Assembly: GCA_041752455.1 (NCBI GenBank)
Contig: JBGSWL010000153.1
Coordinates: 1 to 46,264, forward strand
DNA length: 46,264 bases
Source: JBGSWL01 sp041752455
Lineage (GTDB): Bacteria > Pseudomonadota > Alphaproteobacteria > Rhizobiales > Rhizobiaceae
Direction of reading: 5' to 3'
Shown here: piece by piece, positions 35,144-44,813 of the stretch
How the letters are laid out: every line of letters starts with the position of its first letter
How positions within the stretch are numbered: the stretch's first letter is position 1
Position numbers and translations under genes: made by a program
Notes under the pieces: model-generated
The model's database searches: none
The model's input: the letters and a program-made list of their open reading frames with translations, nothing else
What the model was told of the DNA's origin: nothing

Positions 35144-36523
35144 TCAGTTCGGCCAGAGCGCCGTGCCGGGGTGAAACTGCGACCAGGCAAACCAGAACGC
35201 CTCGTGGCTCCCGAGATCGGACCCGTCTGCCCCGACGGCGCGGATGCCCCCGGCTTCCAGAAGAAGCCGCACATCATCGAACGCCACAGCCTCGCCCTTT
35301 GTCAGGGCGACAAGCGCGGCGCTGCGCTGGAACGCGACCGGCGTGCCGGACGCCGTCATCACACCGAGTACATCCTCGTGGACCGGCAGTCGCGGATCGA
35401 CATCGCCAACCGGAAAGATCGGTCCTTCCGCGTCGCGGCCGTTGCGGAAATCGAAATCACGGCCGAGCGCCAGCCGTTCGGTCAGGACGGTTGTCTGCGG
35501 ATGCGCCTTTTTCCATTCGCCCCATGTGGTGGTGATGACGCTGGCCTGTTTCAGTTTGATGCCTTTTTCTGCGAGCGGTCCGGTGACCGCCTTGCCAAGG
35601 AACGTGTCGAACACCGAATAGGTCTCGACATCATACATCACCTTGTTCGACCGGATCAGCAGGCCGGATGTCCGCAACACCGGACGCTTCACGCCCTCCG
35701 GCATGCCATCGGTGAAATAGGCCTGGGCCGAGCCGCACAGCGTGCAATAGGGAATGCCGAGATCGCGGCCGCCAAGCGTGTCGTTGACCATCTCGCGCAC
35801 TTCCATGATGCGGCGCGGATAGGCGCGGGCTTCGCCGTTGATCTCAAGTCCGAACACCACGGCGTCATCCTTCAACCACGCGGCATCGGCAGCACTGCTG
35901 ACTTCCGGATTGTCGATCGCGGGAATGCAATTGCAGGACTCGTCGGTCTTGTCATAGGCGCGGTTGTCGATCGGCACACCGCCCCAGGAGACGTGCCGCC
36001 AGTCGATATCGCCTTCGACGAAGATCTTGTCCCAACCGGCGCCAAGGCTGGTGAAGATCGCGCGCTTGGCATCGAGATAGCCGGGCGGTGCGGGAATGTC
36101 CCAGGCGATCAGATGGTCGGTGACCACGCCCCAATGGTTGACGCGTGGCGGCTCGATCCCGAGCACCTGCGCTGCCGCCGTGCCGAGACCATTCATCAGC
36201 CCGGGATCGGACGTGAACCGCATCAGGTCGCCGATGATCCAGGCCAGTCGCGCATCGCCGGACTGCCCGATTGCCACCAACGCGTCGTTTTGTGCCTGCC
36301 CCCAGCGGCCACGCGTGGCCGGTTCAACCAGCGCGGTCTGGACATGGGCGGCAAGCTCAGCCGGCAGCGGCCCCTCGGGGATTACGGGCGGCTGACCGAA
36401 TGTTGCGATCACATGGGCCGGGAGCGCGTCCTGCGCCCGTGCCATGCCCGATCCGAGACAAAGCGCCGCTGCAACGAGCAGCAATGCCTGAACCCGGCCT
36501 GTTCTCCGTACCATTGATCGCAT
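35144..36523 (-). CDS. DUF3179 domain-containing secreted protein
   Basis: A 459-residue exported protein with a signal peptide (VQALLLVAAALCLGSGMARAQ, cut near ARA). The DUF3179 domain covers about residues 190-450: AYPRRIMEVREMVNDTLGG, then the Cys-x-x-Cys block IPYCTLCGSAQAY and the LIRSNKVMYDVET and FDTFLGKAVTG segments. A CNCIPAI motif before it holds two more cysteines. The paired cysteines suggest metal or disulfide chemistry in the periplasm, but the role is unknown. GGAGG lies seven bases before the ATG at 36523, which decides the start over the GTG at 36538. Confidence 0.88.
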   Translation of the reverse strand: MRSMVRRTGRVQALLLVAAALCLGSGMARAQDALPAHVIATFGQPPVIPEGPLPAELAAHVQTALVEPATRGRWGQAQNDALVAIGQSGDARLAWIIGDLMRFTSDPGLMNGLGTAAAQVLGIEPPRVNHWGVVTDHLIAWDIPAPPGYLDAKRAIFTSLGAGWDKIFVEGDIDWRHVSWGGVPIDNRAYDKTDESCNCIPAIDNPEVSSAADAAWLKDDAVVFGLEINGEARAYPRRIMEVREMVNDTLGGRDLGIPYCTLCGSAQAYFTDGMPEGVKRPVLRTSGLLIRSNKVMYDVETYSVFDTFLGKAVTGPLAEKGIKLKQASVITTTWGEWKKAHPQTTVLTERLALGRDFDFRNGRDAEGPIFPVGDVDPRLPVHEDVLGVMTASGTPVAFQRSAALVALTKGEAVAFDDVRLLLEAGGIRAVGADGSDLGSHEAFWFAWSQFHPGTALWPN

Positions 36524-36642
36524 CGTGCCAGCCTCCACATGTTTCAGCCATCTGTTTGGCTGACGGACAGGGAAACTGGCTACTCACATCGCATCAGTTT
36601 TTGGTGATCGCCCACCGTCGCCCCACCGGCTGGGAGAGGGAA

Positions 36643-38175
<1,533 letters not shown>

Positions 38176-38178
38176 GCT

Positions 38179-38901
38179 TCAGCCCTTGGTGCGAAGGCTG
38201 GAACGACCGCCGTCAACGGCAATCACCTGGCCCGTGATCCACGACCCCTTGGACGTCAGCAGCAGTTCGGCAAGCGCGGCCATGTCGTCGGCAAGGCCAA
38301 GGCGCGGGATCGGATGCATCGCGGCAATCGCTTTCGCCATGCTCTCAGACGACGTCATCGCCTTGGCGAGCGGCGTGTCCGTGAGGCTTGGCGCGATCGC
38401 ATTGACGCGGATCGACGGGGCAAGCTCGGCAGCAAGCGCCCGCGTCAGCCCCTCGATGGCGCCTTTGGCCATCGAGACGGACGCGTGCGCCGCAAAGCCC
38501 TGCTGCACCGCAACGGTGGAAAAGAGCAGGATCGACGCGCCGTTGCTGGCTTTCAGTGATTTGAGACTGGCTTGAATCGCTTTGGCCGCAGACAACGCGT
38601 TGACCTTGAAATCATTCAGGAAATCGTCCTCGGTCAGCTTGCCGACCGGCTTCAGGTTGATCGTGCCGACCGCATAGACAAGGCCGTCGAGATCATCGCC
38701 CGCGTCAGCCGCAACGCGCTCGATGGCGCCCGGTTCCAGCACGTCCGCAACGGTGTAGGAGGCGGCAAATTCCGAGGCCAAAGTCTTCAGCCGTTCCGGG
38801 TCGCGCGCCGTCAGGTGCAACTCGTGCTGTCCCTCGTGCAATTCCCGTGCGATGGCGCTGCCCATGCCCCCGGTTGCGCCATAAATCAGATACCGTCCCA
38901 T
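38179..38901 (-). CDS. Short-chain dehydrogenase/reductase lacking the catalytic tyrosine
   Basis: A 240-residue Rossmann protein of the SDR family. The cofactor motif is YGATGGMGSAIARE; the conserved Asn101 (FKVNALSA) and Ser128 (LLFSTVAV) are present. At the YxxxK motif the lysine (Lys146, SMAKGAIEGL) is there, but the tyrosine position holds Val142. The C-terminus has the usual INGQ-like ITGQVIAVDGG. A subgroup of bacterial SDRs with 'HASI..AKGAVEGL' is known to me, so the change is probably lineage-wide rather than a recent lesion. It is immediately upstream of phrB and divergent from the second photolyase, which suggests a link to light response. Confidence 0.87.
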   Translation of the reverse strand: MGRYLIYGATGGMGSAIARELHEGQHELHLTARDPERLKTLASEFAASYTVADVLEPGAIERVAADAGDDLDGLVYAVGTINLKPVGKLTEDDFLNDFKVNALSAAKAIQASLKSLKASNGASILLFSTVAVQQGFAAHASVSMAKGAIEGLTRALAAELAPSIRVNAIAPSLTDTPLAKAMTSSESMAKAIAAMHPIPRLGLADDMAALAELLLTSKGSWITGQVIAVDGGRSSLRTKG

Positions 38902-38984
38902 GTGCCATTCCTTGATTTGGCGCGGCCCCGCGAAATCGCCGGAATGCGCACTATTGTCTGTCTACTAAACTAGGTCACCGCGCC

Positions 38985-40553
38985 ATGGTTCAAGTTGTCT
39001 GGTTCAAGCGCGATCTGCGGATTGCCGATCACGCGCCGCTCGCCGCCGCCATGGCCGCCGGGCCGGTGCTGCCGCTTTATGTGGTGGAACCTGACTTGTG
39101 GCGCCAACCGGACATGGCCGGCAGGCACCTTGCGTTTGTCACAGAGGCGATCGCGGCCCTGCGCGCATCGCTTTCGCAGATTGGCCTGAAACTGGTGATC
39201 CGCGTCGGCGAAATCGCTGATGTGCTTGCAGCCATACACGCGCAAACGCCGATCACCGCACTTCACAGCCACCAGGAAACCGGCAACTTCTGGACCTATG
39301 CCCGCGACCGGGCTGTTGGCCGCTCGTGCCGCGAGGCGAATATCGCTTGGAGAGAAGCGCCGCAGTTCGGCGTCGCGCGCGCCACAAACGACCGCAACCG
39401 CTGGGCCGCGCGCTGGGAGGCGTTCATGGGCTCGCCGGTGGTGTCCCTGCCGTCCGGCGCCAGCGCTGTCGTGGATGTTGCAAGCGACCCCTGGCCGTTG
39501 GCGTCGGCGCTCGGACTTGCCGACGACCCCTGCCCCGGACGCCAGCGCGGCGGGCGCAGCCAAGCCTTGGCGCTGCTCGATAGTTTCCTTGCGGGCCGCG
39601 GCCGCAACTACCAACGCGAAATGTCGTCGCCGTTGACCGCCGAACACGCCTGTTCGCGATTGTCGCCACACCTCGCGATTGGCTCCTTGTCCATGCGCGA
39701 AGTCGTGCAGCGTGCCTACAGAGCGCGCGCAGACATGGCCGCCATGCCGCCGCATGTCCGCCCGATGGATCTGCGCGCCATCGATGCCTTCATCGCGCGG
39801 TTGCATTGGCATTGCCACTTCATCCAGAAACTTGAAGATGAACCTGAAGTCGAGTTCCGCTGCTTTCATCCGGCATTCGAAGATGCCCGCCCAAGGGATT
39901 CGGAAGACTCGGCAATCCGCCTTGCCGCTTGGGCCGATGGCGCAACCGGCTGGCCGTTCGTCGATGCCTGCATGCGCTCGCTTGTTGCGACCGGTTGGAT
40001 CAATTTCCGGATGCGCGCCATGCTGGTCGCGGTCTCGAGCTACCATCTCTGGCTTGATTGGCGCGACACCGGGCGGGTGCTTGCGCGCCGCTTTGCCGAC
40101 TATGAGCCGGGCATCCACTGGAGCCAGATGCAGATGCAATCGGGCACGACGGCGATCAACACGCTGCGCATCTACAACCCCGTCAAGCAAGGCAAGGATC
40201 AGGATCCCGATGGCCGTTTCGTGCGCCGATGGGTGCCGGAACTGGCAAACGTGCCCGACGCTTTCATCCACGAACCCTGGACCATGCCGCCCTCTGTGCA
40301 GCAAATGTGCGGTGTTCTCATCGGGCGCGATTATCCGGCGCCGGTCGTCGACCATGTCGTCGGTGCGCGCCTCGCACGCGAAAGGATCAGCGAAATCCGC
40401 CGCACTGCCGGCTTTGGCGCAGCCCAGCGGCAGGTTCTGGAAAAGCATGGCAGCCGCAAGGGCGCCGGGCGCGGCCGCAAGGCGTTCCCCGAGCAAGACC
40501 GGATGCTGAAGAAGCCGGTCGCCGAAGACAAGCAGTTGAAGCTCGATTTCTGA
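38985..40553 (+). CDS. Cryptochrome/deoxyribodipyrimidine photolyase family protein
   Basis: A 522-residue flavoprotein of the photolyase/cryptochrome family, which repairs cyclobutane pyrimidine dimers or senses blue light. The antenna domain begins VVWFKRDLRIADHAPL. The FAD domain has SRLSPHLAIGSLSMREV, WHCHFIQKLE, the DACMRSLVATGWINFRMRAMLVAVSSYHLWLDWR block and HWSQMQMQSGTTAINTLRIYNPVKQG, which contain the Trp and Asn positions of the active site. The long RAXX tail is basic (KAFPEQDRMLKKPV). Whether it is a CPD photolyase or a cryptochrome cannot be decided here. It is divergent from the SDR-phrB pair across an 83-base gap and converges on a small membrane-protein gene. Confidence 0.92.
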   Translation: MVQVVWFKRDLRIADHAPLAAAMAAGPVLPLYVVEPDLWRQPDMAGRHLAFVTEAIAALRASLSQIGLKLVIRVGEIADVLAAIHAQTPITALHSHQETGNFWTYARDRAVGRSCREANIAWREAPQFGVARATNDRNRWAARWEAFMGSPVVSLPSGASAVVDVASDPWPLASALGLADDPCPGRQRGGRSQALALLDSFLAGRGRNYQREMSSPLTAEHACSRLSPHLAIGSLSMREVVQRAYRARADMAAMPPHVRPMDLRAIDAFIARLHWHCHFIQKLEDEPEVEFRCFHPAFEDARPRDSEDSAIRLAAWADGATGWPFVDACMRSLVATGWINFRMRAMLVAVSSYHLWLDWRDTGRVLARRFADYEPGIHWSQMQMQSGTTAINTLRIYNPVKQGKDQDPDGRFVRRWVPELANVPDAFIHEPWTMPPSVQQMCGVLIGRDYPAPVVDHVVGARLARERISEIRRTAGFGAAQRQVLEKHGSRKGAGRGRKAFPEQDRMLKKPVAEDKQLKLDF

Positions 40554-40558
40554 AAGCT

Positions 40559-40933
40559 CTAAGGGGTACCTGCCTGCAGGCGACCGATGAGAATGACAAC
40601 CGAAACCGCGTGCAAGACACTGATGGCGAGATTGGAAATCACCACGGGATTCTTGAGGCCGACTGCTGGCCAGGTGCCCAGCTTGTAAACAATTTGAAGG
40701 CTGAAGAGGCTGAGCGACAGGGCGGCTGCGGCTTGCCATTGGCCGATCCAGAACAGGACCAATCCACCAAAGCTTGCGAGCGCAATGGTCGCATAGATGC
40801 AGGCAAGAATGCGTCGTGCTGCACTGTCAGGGCCATAAACAGCGGACATTCGCGGCGAATCGAGGAAGATCAGGATCGGTATGATCGTCACAACGACAAT
40901 GTTGACGATATGGGAAAGCACGACGACTGGCAT
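40559..40933 (-). CDS. Small four-helix membrane protein, function unknown
   Basis: A 124-residue hydrophobic protein with about four membrane segments (IVNIVVVTIIPILIFL, CIYATIALASFGGLVLF, AALSLSLFSLQIVYKL and SVLHAVSVVILIG). I recognise no family. The frame is open to 41098, but the extra part overlaps the tig terminator and its own residues look non-coding. I chose the ATG at 40933, which has GGAG seven bases upstream. It sits between the tig terminator and the second photolyase gene, ending 5 bases from that gene's stop. A separate promoter is likely, given the terminator upstream. Confidence 0.72.
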   Translation of the reverse strand: MPVVVLSHIVNIVVVTIIPILIFLDSPRMSAVYGPDSAARRILACIYATIALASFGGLVLFWIGQWQAAAALSLSLFSLQIVYKLGTWPAVGLKNPVVISNLAISVLHAVSVVILIGRLQAGTP

Positions 40934-40992
40934 TTTCAAGCTCCGAGGACATCGGGAATACGCGCTGAAAAGCCATTGGATTGGGTCGAAAC

Positions 40993-41031
40993 AAAAAAGT
41001 CCCGGACGGCTGATCTGCCATCCGGGACTTT
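40993..41031 (-). terminator. Intrinsic terminator of tig
   Basis: On the minus strand an 11-bp stem (AAAGTCCCGGA with TCCGGGACTTT) encloses a 14-base loop, and TTTTTTG follows. It lies 27 bases downstream of the tig stop codon and directly upstream of the small membrane-protein gene. Confidence 0.88.
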
Positions 41032-41057
41032 GGTCGGCCTGACGCTTTGCTCGCGCC

Positions 41058-42521
41058 TTATTCGGCGTCGGTTGCAGCGTCCGTGTCGCTGTCGGCATCA
41101 GCCTTTTTCTTCTTGGCAGGCGCCTTCTTCTTCGGCGCAGCCTTCTTTTCAGCCGCCGGCTTGTCTTCGGTCGCGGCGTCTTCGTCGTCCGCCATCAGCA
41201 CTTCGCGCGACACCTTTTTCTCGGTGACCTGAACCAGGGTCAACAGGTGATCGACGGTCTTTTCCTCGAAGATCGGCGCGCGCAGGTTGGCAACCGCATC
41301 CGGGTTTTTCTGGAAGAATTCGTAGATCTGCTTTTCCTGGCCCGGATACTGGCGAAGCTGCGCCATCAGCGCCTGCTGCATTTCCGCTTCGGTCACTTCC
41401 ACGCCAGCCTTTTCGCCGATCTGCGAGAGGACGAGGCCGAGACGAACCCGGCGTTCCGCCAGCTTCATGTATTCGGCGCGGGCTTCTTCCTCGGTGGTTT
41501 CTTCATCGGCAAAGGTGCGGCCGGCTTCGGCCAGTTCGTTGCTGATCGTCGCCCAGATGTTGTTGAATTCGGCCTGGACCAGCTTTTCCGGCGTTTCCAT
41601 CGCGTACAGCGTGTCGAGAGCGTCGAGCAGCTGACGCTTGACCTTCTGGCGGGTCATGTTGGCGAACTGGCCTTCGATCTGGTCACGCACGACGGCGCGC
41701 AGACGGTCGGCGCTTTCGATACCAAGCTTTTCGGCCAGCGCATCGTTGATCTCGATGGCATCAGCCTTCTCGACCAGCGTCACCTTGACATCGAAAACGG
41801 CTTCCTTGTCGGCCAGATGGGCTGCCTGATAGTCGGCCGGGAACGAAACCTTGACCGCGACGTCGTCGCCAGCCTTGGCACCGATCAACTGGTCTTCGAA
41901 GCCGGGGATGAACTGGCCCGAGCCAAGCACCAGCTTGGCATCGTCATCGGTGCCGCCCTGGAAGGCTTCGCCGTCGATGCGGCCGACATAATCCATGGTG
42001 ACCCGGTCGCCGTCGGCGGCCTTGCCCTTCTTCTCCGTGTATTCGGCGGCAGAAGCGGCAATGCGCTTGACCTGCTCTTCGACTTCCGTCTCGGGAATGT
42101 CGACGGTTTCGCGCACGATGGTGATGCCCGAGACATCCTTGACTTCGATCGCCGGGATGACTTCGTACTTCACCGAAAACTCGAAATCGGCGTCGCCGGC
42201 GAGCACCTTCTGGGCTTCGCCTTCGTCTTCCGTCATGTCGATTTCCGGAGCCGTCGCCGACCGCTCGCCGCGTTCGGACAAAAGATTGCGCGGCGTGTCG
42301 TTGAGAATCTCGTTGACGATCTCGGCCATGAACGACTTGCCGTACATCTTGCGCAGATGGCCTGCCGGCACCTTGCCGGGGCGGAAGCCCTTTAGCTGGA
42401 CGCGGCCTTTGGCGTCATCAAGCTTGGTGGCGAGCTTTGCAGCCAGATCAGCCTTCGGTACGACGACCTTGATCTCGCGTTTCAGGCCCTGGTTGAGGGT
42501 TTCGGTGACCTGCATGTTCAA
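41058..42521 (-). CDS. tig: Trigger factor (ribosome-associated chaperone and peptidyl-prolyl isomerase)
   Basis: A 487-residue trigger factor. The ribosome-binding domain has VQLKGFRPGKVPAGHLRKMYGKSF, with the GFRxGKxP signature. The FKBP-type isomerase domain (about residues 150-240) has GDRVTMDYVGRIDGEAFQGGT and SGQFIPGFEDQLIGAKAGD. The helical chaperone domain makes up most of the rest. The end has a 40-residue tail rich in Lys, Ala and Asp (KKAAPKKKAPAKKKKADADS), longer than in E. coli but common in rhizobia as I remember. An AAGG lies upstream of the ATG. It is a single gene with its own terminator, downstream of tRNA-Leu(UAG). Confidence 0.97.
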   Translation of the reverse strand: MNMQVTETLNQGLKREIKVVVPKADLAAKLATKLDDAKGRVQLKGFRPGKVPAGHLRKMYGKSFMAEIVNEILNDTPRNLLSERGERSATAPEIDMTEDEGEAQKVLAGDADFEFSVKYEVIPAIEVKDVSGITIVRETVDIPETEVEEQVKRIAASAAEYTEKKGKAADGDRVTMDYVGRIDGEAFQGGTDDDAKLVLGSGQFIPGFEDQLIGAKAGDDVAVKVSFPADYQAAHLADKEAVFDVKVTLVEKADAIEINDALAEKLGIESADRLRAVVRDQIEGQFANMTRQKVKRQLLDALDTLYAMETPEKLVQAEFNNIWATISNELAEAGRTFADEETTEEEARAEYMKLAERRVRLGLVLSQIGEKAGVEVTEAEMQQALMAQLRQYPGQEKQIYEFFQKNPDAVANLRAPIFEEKTVDHLLTLVQVTEKKVSREVLMADDEDAATEDKPAAEKKAAPKKKAPAKKKKADADSDTDAATDAE

Positions 42522-42615
42522 ACCTTCATGTCTATCGGCGCCGGGCCGCTTTTTGTTGTTGTCGTCGTCACGCCCACGGTGGTGGAACCGTCTGTCTGGG
42601 CAAACCTAGTCTTTT

Positions 42616-42631
42616 GGTGACATGTGTCACC
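42616..42631. repeat. Perfect 16-base palindrome between tRNA-Leu and tig
   Basis: GGTGACA (42616-42622) and TGTCACC (42625-42631) form a 7-bp inverted repeat around TG. A related half-site, GACACAAATGTCA, lies next to it at 42632-42644, so a longer bulged hairpin can form on the minus strand. There is no T tract. It could be an operator of tig or a structure at the 3' end of the tRNA transcript; the sequence does not say which. Confidence 0.5.
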
Positions 42632-42651
42632 GACACAAATGTCATGGCAAA

Positions 42652-42736
42652 TGGTGCGGATAAAGGGACTCGAACCCCCACGCCTTGCGGCACCGGAACC
42701 TAAATCCGGCGCGTCTACCAATTCCGCCATATCCGC
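42652..42736 (-). tRNA. tRNA-Leu (anticodon UAG)
   Basis: An 85-base class II tRNA with encoded CCA. The acceptor stem is GCGGATA paired with TATCCGC, discriminator A. The anticodon stem CCGGA/TCCGG encloses TTTAGGT, so the anticodon is UAG, which reads CUA and, by wobble, other CUN codons. The variable arm (GCCGCAAGGC) and T-loop (GTTCGAGTC) are normal. Confidence 0.96.
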
Positions 42737-42842
42737 GTGCGGGACATACCGGAGCATGCCACCAGTCAGTGGCGCGTCCTATAGCATCGGTGCGCGGGCG
42801 ATCAAACGAAAAGATCACGGCAGAATCAGGCGTGGACGCTGC

Positions 42843-43439
42843 CTAGTATGGCGTTTCGACCAGAATTTGCTCACCAGCCTGCCGCAGCGCCTTGATCTGG
42901 CCGGTTCCGGCGTCGTTGACCGCCACGACAATCTCGGTGACCTCGCCCTGGCGCATCCGCGCTTCCAGCATCTGCGCCCGGGCCGGGTCCGCATAGAAAC
43001 GCGACAGGCCGAAGTCGATCGGCAGGAATGTGATCTGGCGATGGGCGTAAAGCGTCTGGCCCTTGATGAACAGGCCCTCTGATGGCCGGATCCGGCTGAT
43101 GCCGGTCGCCTGCGCAATCCCGTTGGCATCGGGTGCAAGTGTCACATAGACATCCATGACCTTGGCATTGTCTTCATCGAGTGTCTTGGCAAAGGCCTCG
43201 ACCAACGGCCCCTCGAATTGGGCAATGTCAAACGCCAGCGCCACATAGTGACCGCGCAGCAGGTCGCGCGGATCGATCGGCTGGGCGCGCAGGACAATCT
43301 CGGTGCCATCCCGCAAGATGCGGGCGCGGTTCTCGATCATCGCGCCGATGATGGCCGACAGGAGCACCGTCGCTAGCAGCGCGGCGGGCAGCAGATGGCG
43401 CTTGCGATCGGGTAGGGTCGCCAAGGCTTGGCTCATCAT
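42843..43439 (-). CDS. GDYXXLXY-family protein
   Basis: A 198-residue protein of the GDYXXLXY group. Residues 16-37 form one membrane anchor (LLPAALLATVLLSAIIG). The soluble part has the family motif as DLLRGHYVALAF, where the Asp is replaced by His (GHYVALAF), then LFIKGQTLY. The function is unknown. It follows the DUF2157 gene, whose stop is one base before this ATG (43439); a second ATG at 43436 is also possible. The two genes commonly occur together, so the proteins probably act together in the inner membrane. Confidence 0.84.
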   Translation of the reverse strand: MMSQALATLPDRKRHLLPAALLATVLLSAIIGAMIENRARILRDGTEIVLRAQPIDPRDLLRGHYVALAFDIAQFEGPLVEAFAKTLDEDNAKVMDVYVTLAPDANGIAQATGISRIRPSEGLFIKGQTLYAHRQITFLPIDFGLSRFYADPARAQMLEARMRQGEVTEIVVAVNDAGTGQIKALRQAGEQILVETPY

Positions 43440-43440
43440 G

Positions 43441-44616
43441 TCATCGGCCCTCCCCGACTTCCTTTTTGCGATTGCGCGCGGCAATCCGCTTTTCAAACCC
43501 GTAGATCGCCAGGGCGCCGCCAGCCAGCGCCAGTCCGAGGACAAAGAAGAACCCCGCCGTGCCGAGCAGCGAATAGACCGTCACGCCATAGAGCCACAGC
43601 ACTTCAGCCACGAACAGCGCGTATCCGGCAAAGCGCAAGCCGCGCGACGCGGCGCCATGCCAGAACAATACCACCAGCGCGAGGCCGACCCCGGCAAGCC
43701 CGGCAACCGCGACGGGGAAAAGTGTGTCCGCTTCCAGATGCATGCCGAAAAGCGCAAACAGCGACACCGCAAAGCCAAGCCGCGGACCGACCCAGCCCGC
43801 CGCGATCTTTCCGCGCCGCGTCACGGAAAGCATCGCGATGCCCGCCGCAAACAGCACAATCCAGAAACCGGCCTGCACCATGTTTGGCAGGGTGTCGTAG
43901 ATGTCGCCGATGGCTTCCAGCACCCGCCAGATCGAAGGCGACAGCCCGGCCACCAGCGCAACGACGACTGCCCGCTGCAGCCAGCGGTGCCGCCCCGCCC
44001 GCGCGGCAACAAAAGCCACAGCCATCGCTGCCACAAAGAACAGCGCATGCAAGGAGATGAGATCAGCCGCATCGGTCAGATTGACATGCCACCAGGCCAA
44101 GGCACCGACCGCCAGCATGCCGAGCACGGGGCTGCGCACCAAAAGCCCGGCAATGCCGAGCCCGGCGCCATAGACCAGCATGGCGTCGGCGAGCTCCCCG
44201 CTGAGGTGGTACATCTGCCCGACCAGCGCGATGCCGCCGACAAAACCGGCACCGCCGACGAGATAGAACGCCTCTTCGACCAGCCGTCCGTAACGGCCGC
44301 CCCGGTTGTGGGCCAACGCGCCACCGGCAAAGCCGGCAAGGATCACCGCGAAAATTCCGGCCACCCGCACCAGTCGCGGGATCGCCTCCCAGTTGGCGGA
44401 TATGAAGACGAGGATCGCGGCGGCAAACGAAATGCCGGCAAACACCGCCAGCACCTGCAGGAACGAGAACCGATTCTGCCTTTCGGGCGCCTGCAAACCG
44501 CCTTGCAGGGCGCCAGCGGCCAGATCTGACCGCAGCGTCAGGGCAACGGCATCAGAAATGACGCCACGGTTTCGCCAATCTTCGATTTGCTGCAGCAGCC
44601 CGTCCGTCGTCACCAT
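43441..44616 (-). CDS. DUF2157 multi-pass membrane protein
   Basis: A 391-residue integral membrane protein with about a dozen hydrophobic segments. The N-terminal soluble part (residues 1-45, IEDWRNRGVISDAVALTLRSDL) matches the DUF2157 signature region, and the first membrane helices follow at LQVLAVFAGISFAAAILVF. No catalytic motif is visible. AGGG lies eight bases before the ATG at 44616. It is the first gene of a pair with the GDYXXLXY gene, and its start is divergent from the DUF1127 locus; the 197 bases between hold two inverted repeats. Confidence 0.86.
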   Translation of the reverse strand: MVTTDGLLQQIEDWRNRGVISDAVALTLRSDLAAGALQGGLQAPERQNRFSFLQVLAVFAGISFAAAILVFISANWEAIPRLVRVAGIFAVILAGFAGGALAHNRGGRYGRLVEEAFYLVGGAGFVGGIALVGQMYHLSGELADAMLVYGAGLGIAGLLVRSPVLGMLAVGALAWWHVNLTDAADLISLHALFFVAAMAVAFVAARAGRHRWLQRAVVVALVAGLSPSIWRVLEAIGDIYDTLPNMVQAGFWIVLFAAGIAMLSVTRRGKIAAGWVGPRLGFAVSLFALFGMHLEADTLFPVAVAGLAGVGLALVVLFWHGAASRGLRFAGYALFVAEVLWLYGVTVYSLLGTAGFFFVLGLALAGGALAIYGFEKRIAARNRKKEVGEGR

Positions 44617-44682
44617 CGAGATAACCCTGCAAATTCAAGTGCTTGGCTCAAGACAAAAGTTAACCATCGGTTCATGAATCAG

Positions 44683-44707
44683 GCTTTTTTGTGCAATGCA
44701 AAAAAGC
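44683..44707. promoter_or_regulatory. Perfect inverted repeat upstream of the DUF1127 gene
   Basis: GCTTTTTTG (44683-44691) and CAAAAAAGC (44699-44707) are perfect 9-bp arms around TGCAATG. It lies directly before a second inverted repeat and about 25-50 bases upstream of the likely promoter, where activators of the LysR type bind. In Brucella the LysR regulator VtlR controls DUF1127 genes; whether this is such a site is unproven. Confidence 0.5.
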
Positions 44708-44710
44708 ATG

Positions 44711-44723
44711 TGTGCCATGCACA
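44711..44723. promoter_or_regulatory. Second inverted repeat upstream of the DUF1127 gene
   Basis: TGTGC (44711-44715) and GCACA (44719-44723) flank CAT. The core resembles that of the preceding repeat (TGTGCAATGCA versus TGTGCCATGCA), so the two may be tandem sites for one dimeric regulator. Confidence 0.45.
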
Positions 44724-44730
44724 ATTGGCG

Positions 44731-44760
44731 CTTATCAGTGTCATACGCCTCACCTATATC
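44731..44760 (+). promoter_or_regulatory. Candidate promoter of the DUF1127-sRNA locus
   Basis: Two readings overlap. As a housekeeping promoter: TTATCA at 44732-44737, 17 bases, TATATC at 44755-44760. As a heat-shock sigma promoter: CTTATC at 44731-44736, 17 bases, CTATAT at 44754-44759, which partly fits the CTTGAA/CCATAT type. The DUF1127 start is about 53 bases downstream. Confidence 0.4.
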
Positions 44761-44813
44761 CCGGTTATCAAAGACGAACAAACACGACAAGCAAGACACA
44801 GGAAGTGACTCCC

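Noticed and set aside
38970..40739. A 589-codon minus-strand open frame opposite the second photolyase
   Set aside because: The plus strand codes a photolyase with complete FAD motifs; the opposite frame is composition-driven.
40934..41098. N-terminal extension of the small membrane protein up to 41098
   Set aside because: It would run through the tig terminator, and the ATG at 40933 has a good ribosome binding site.
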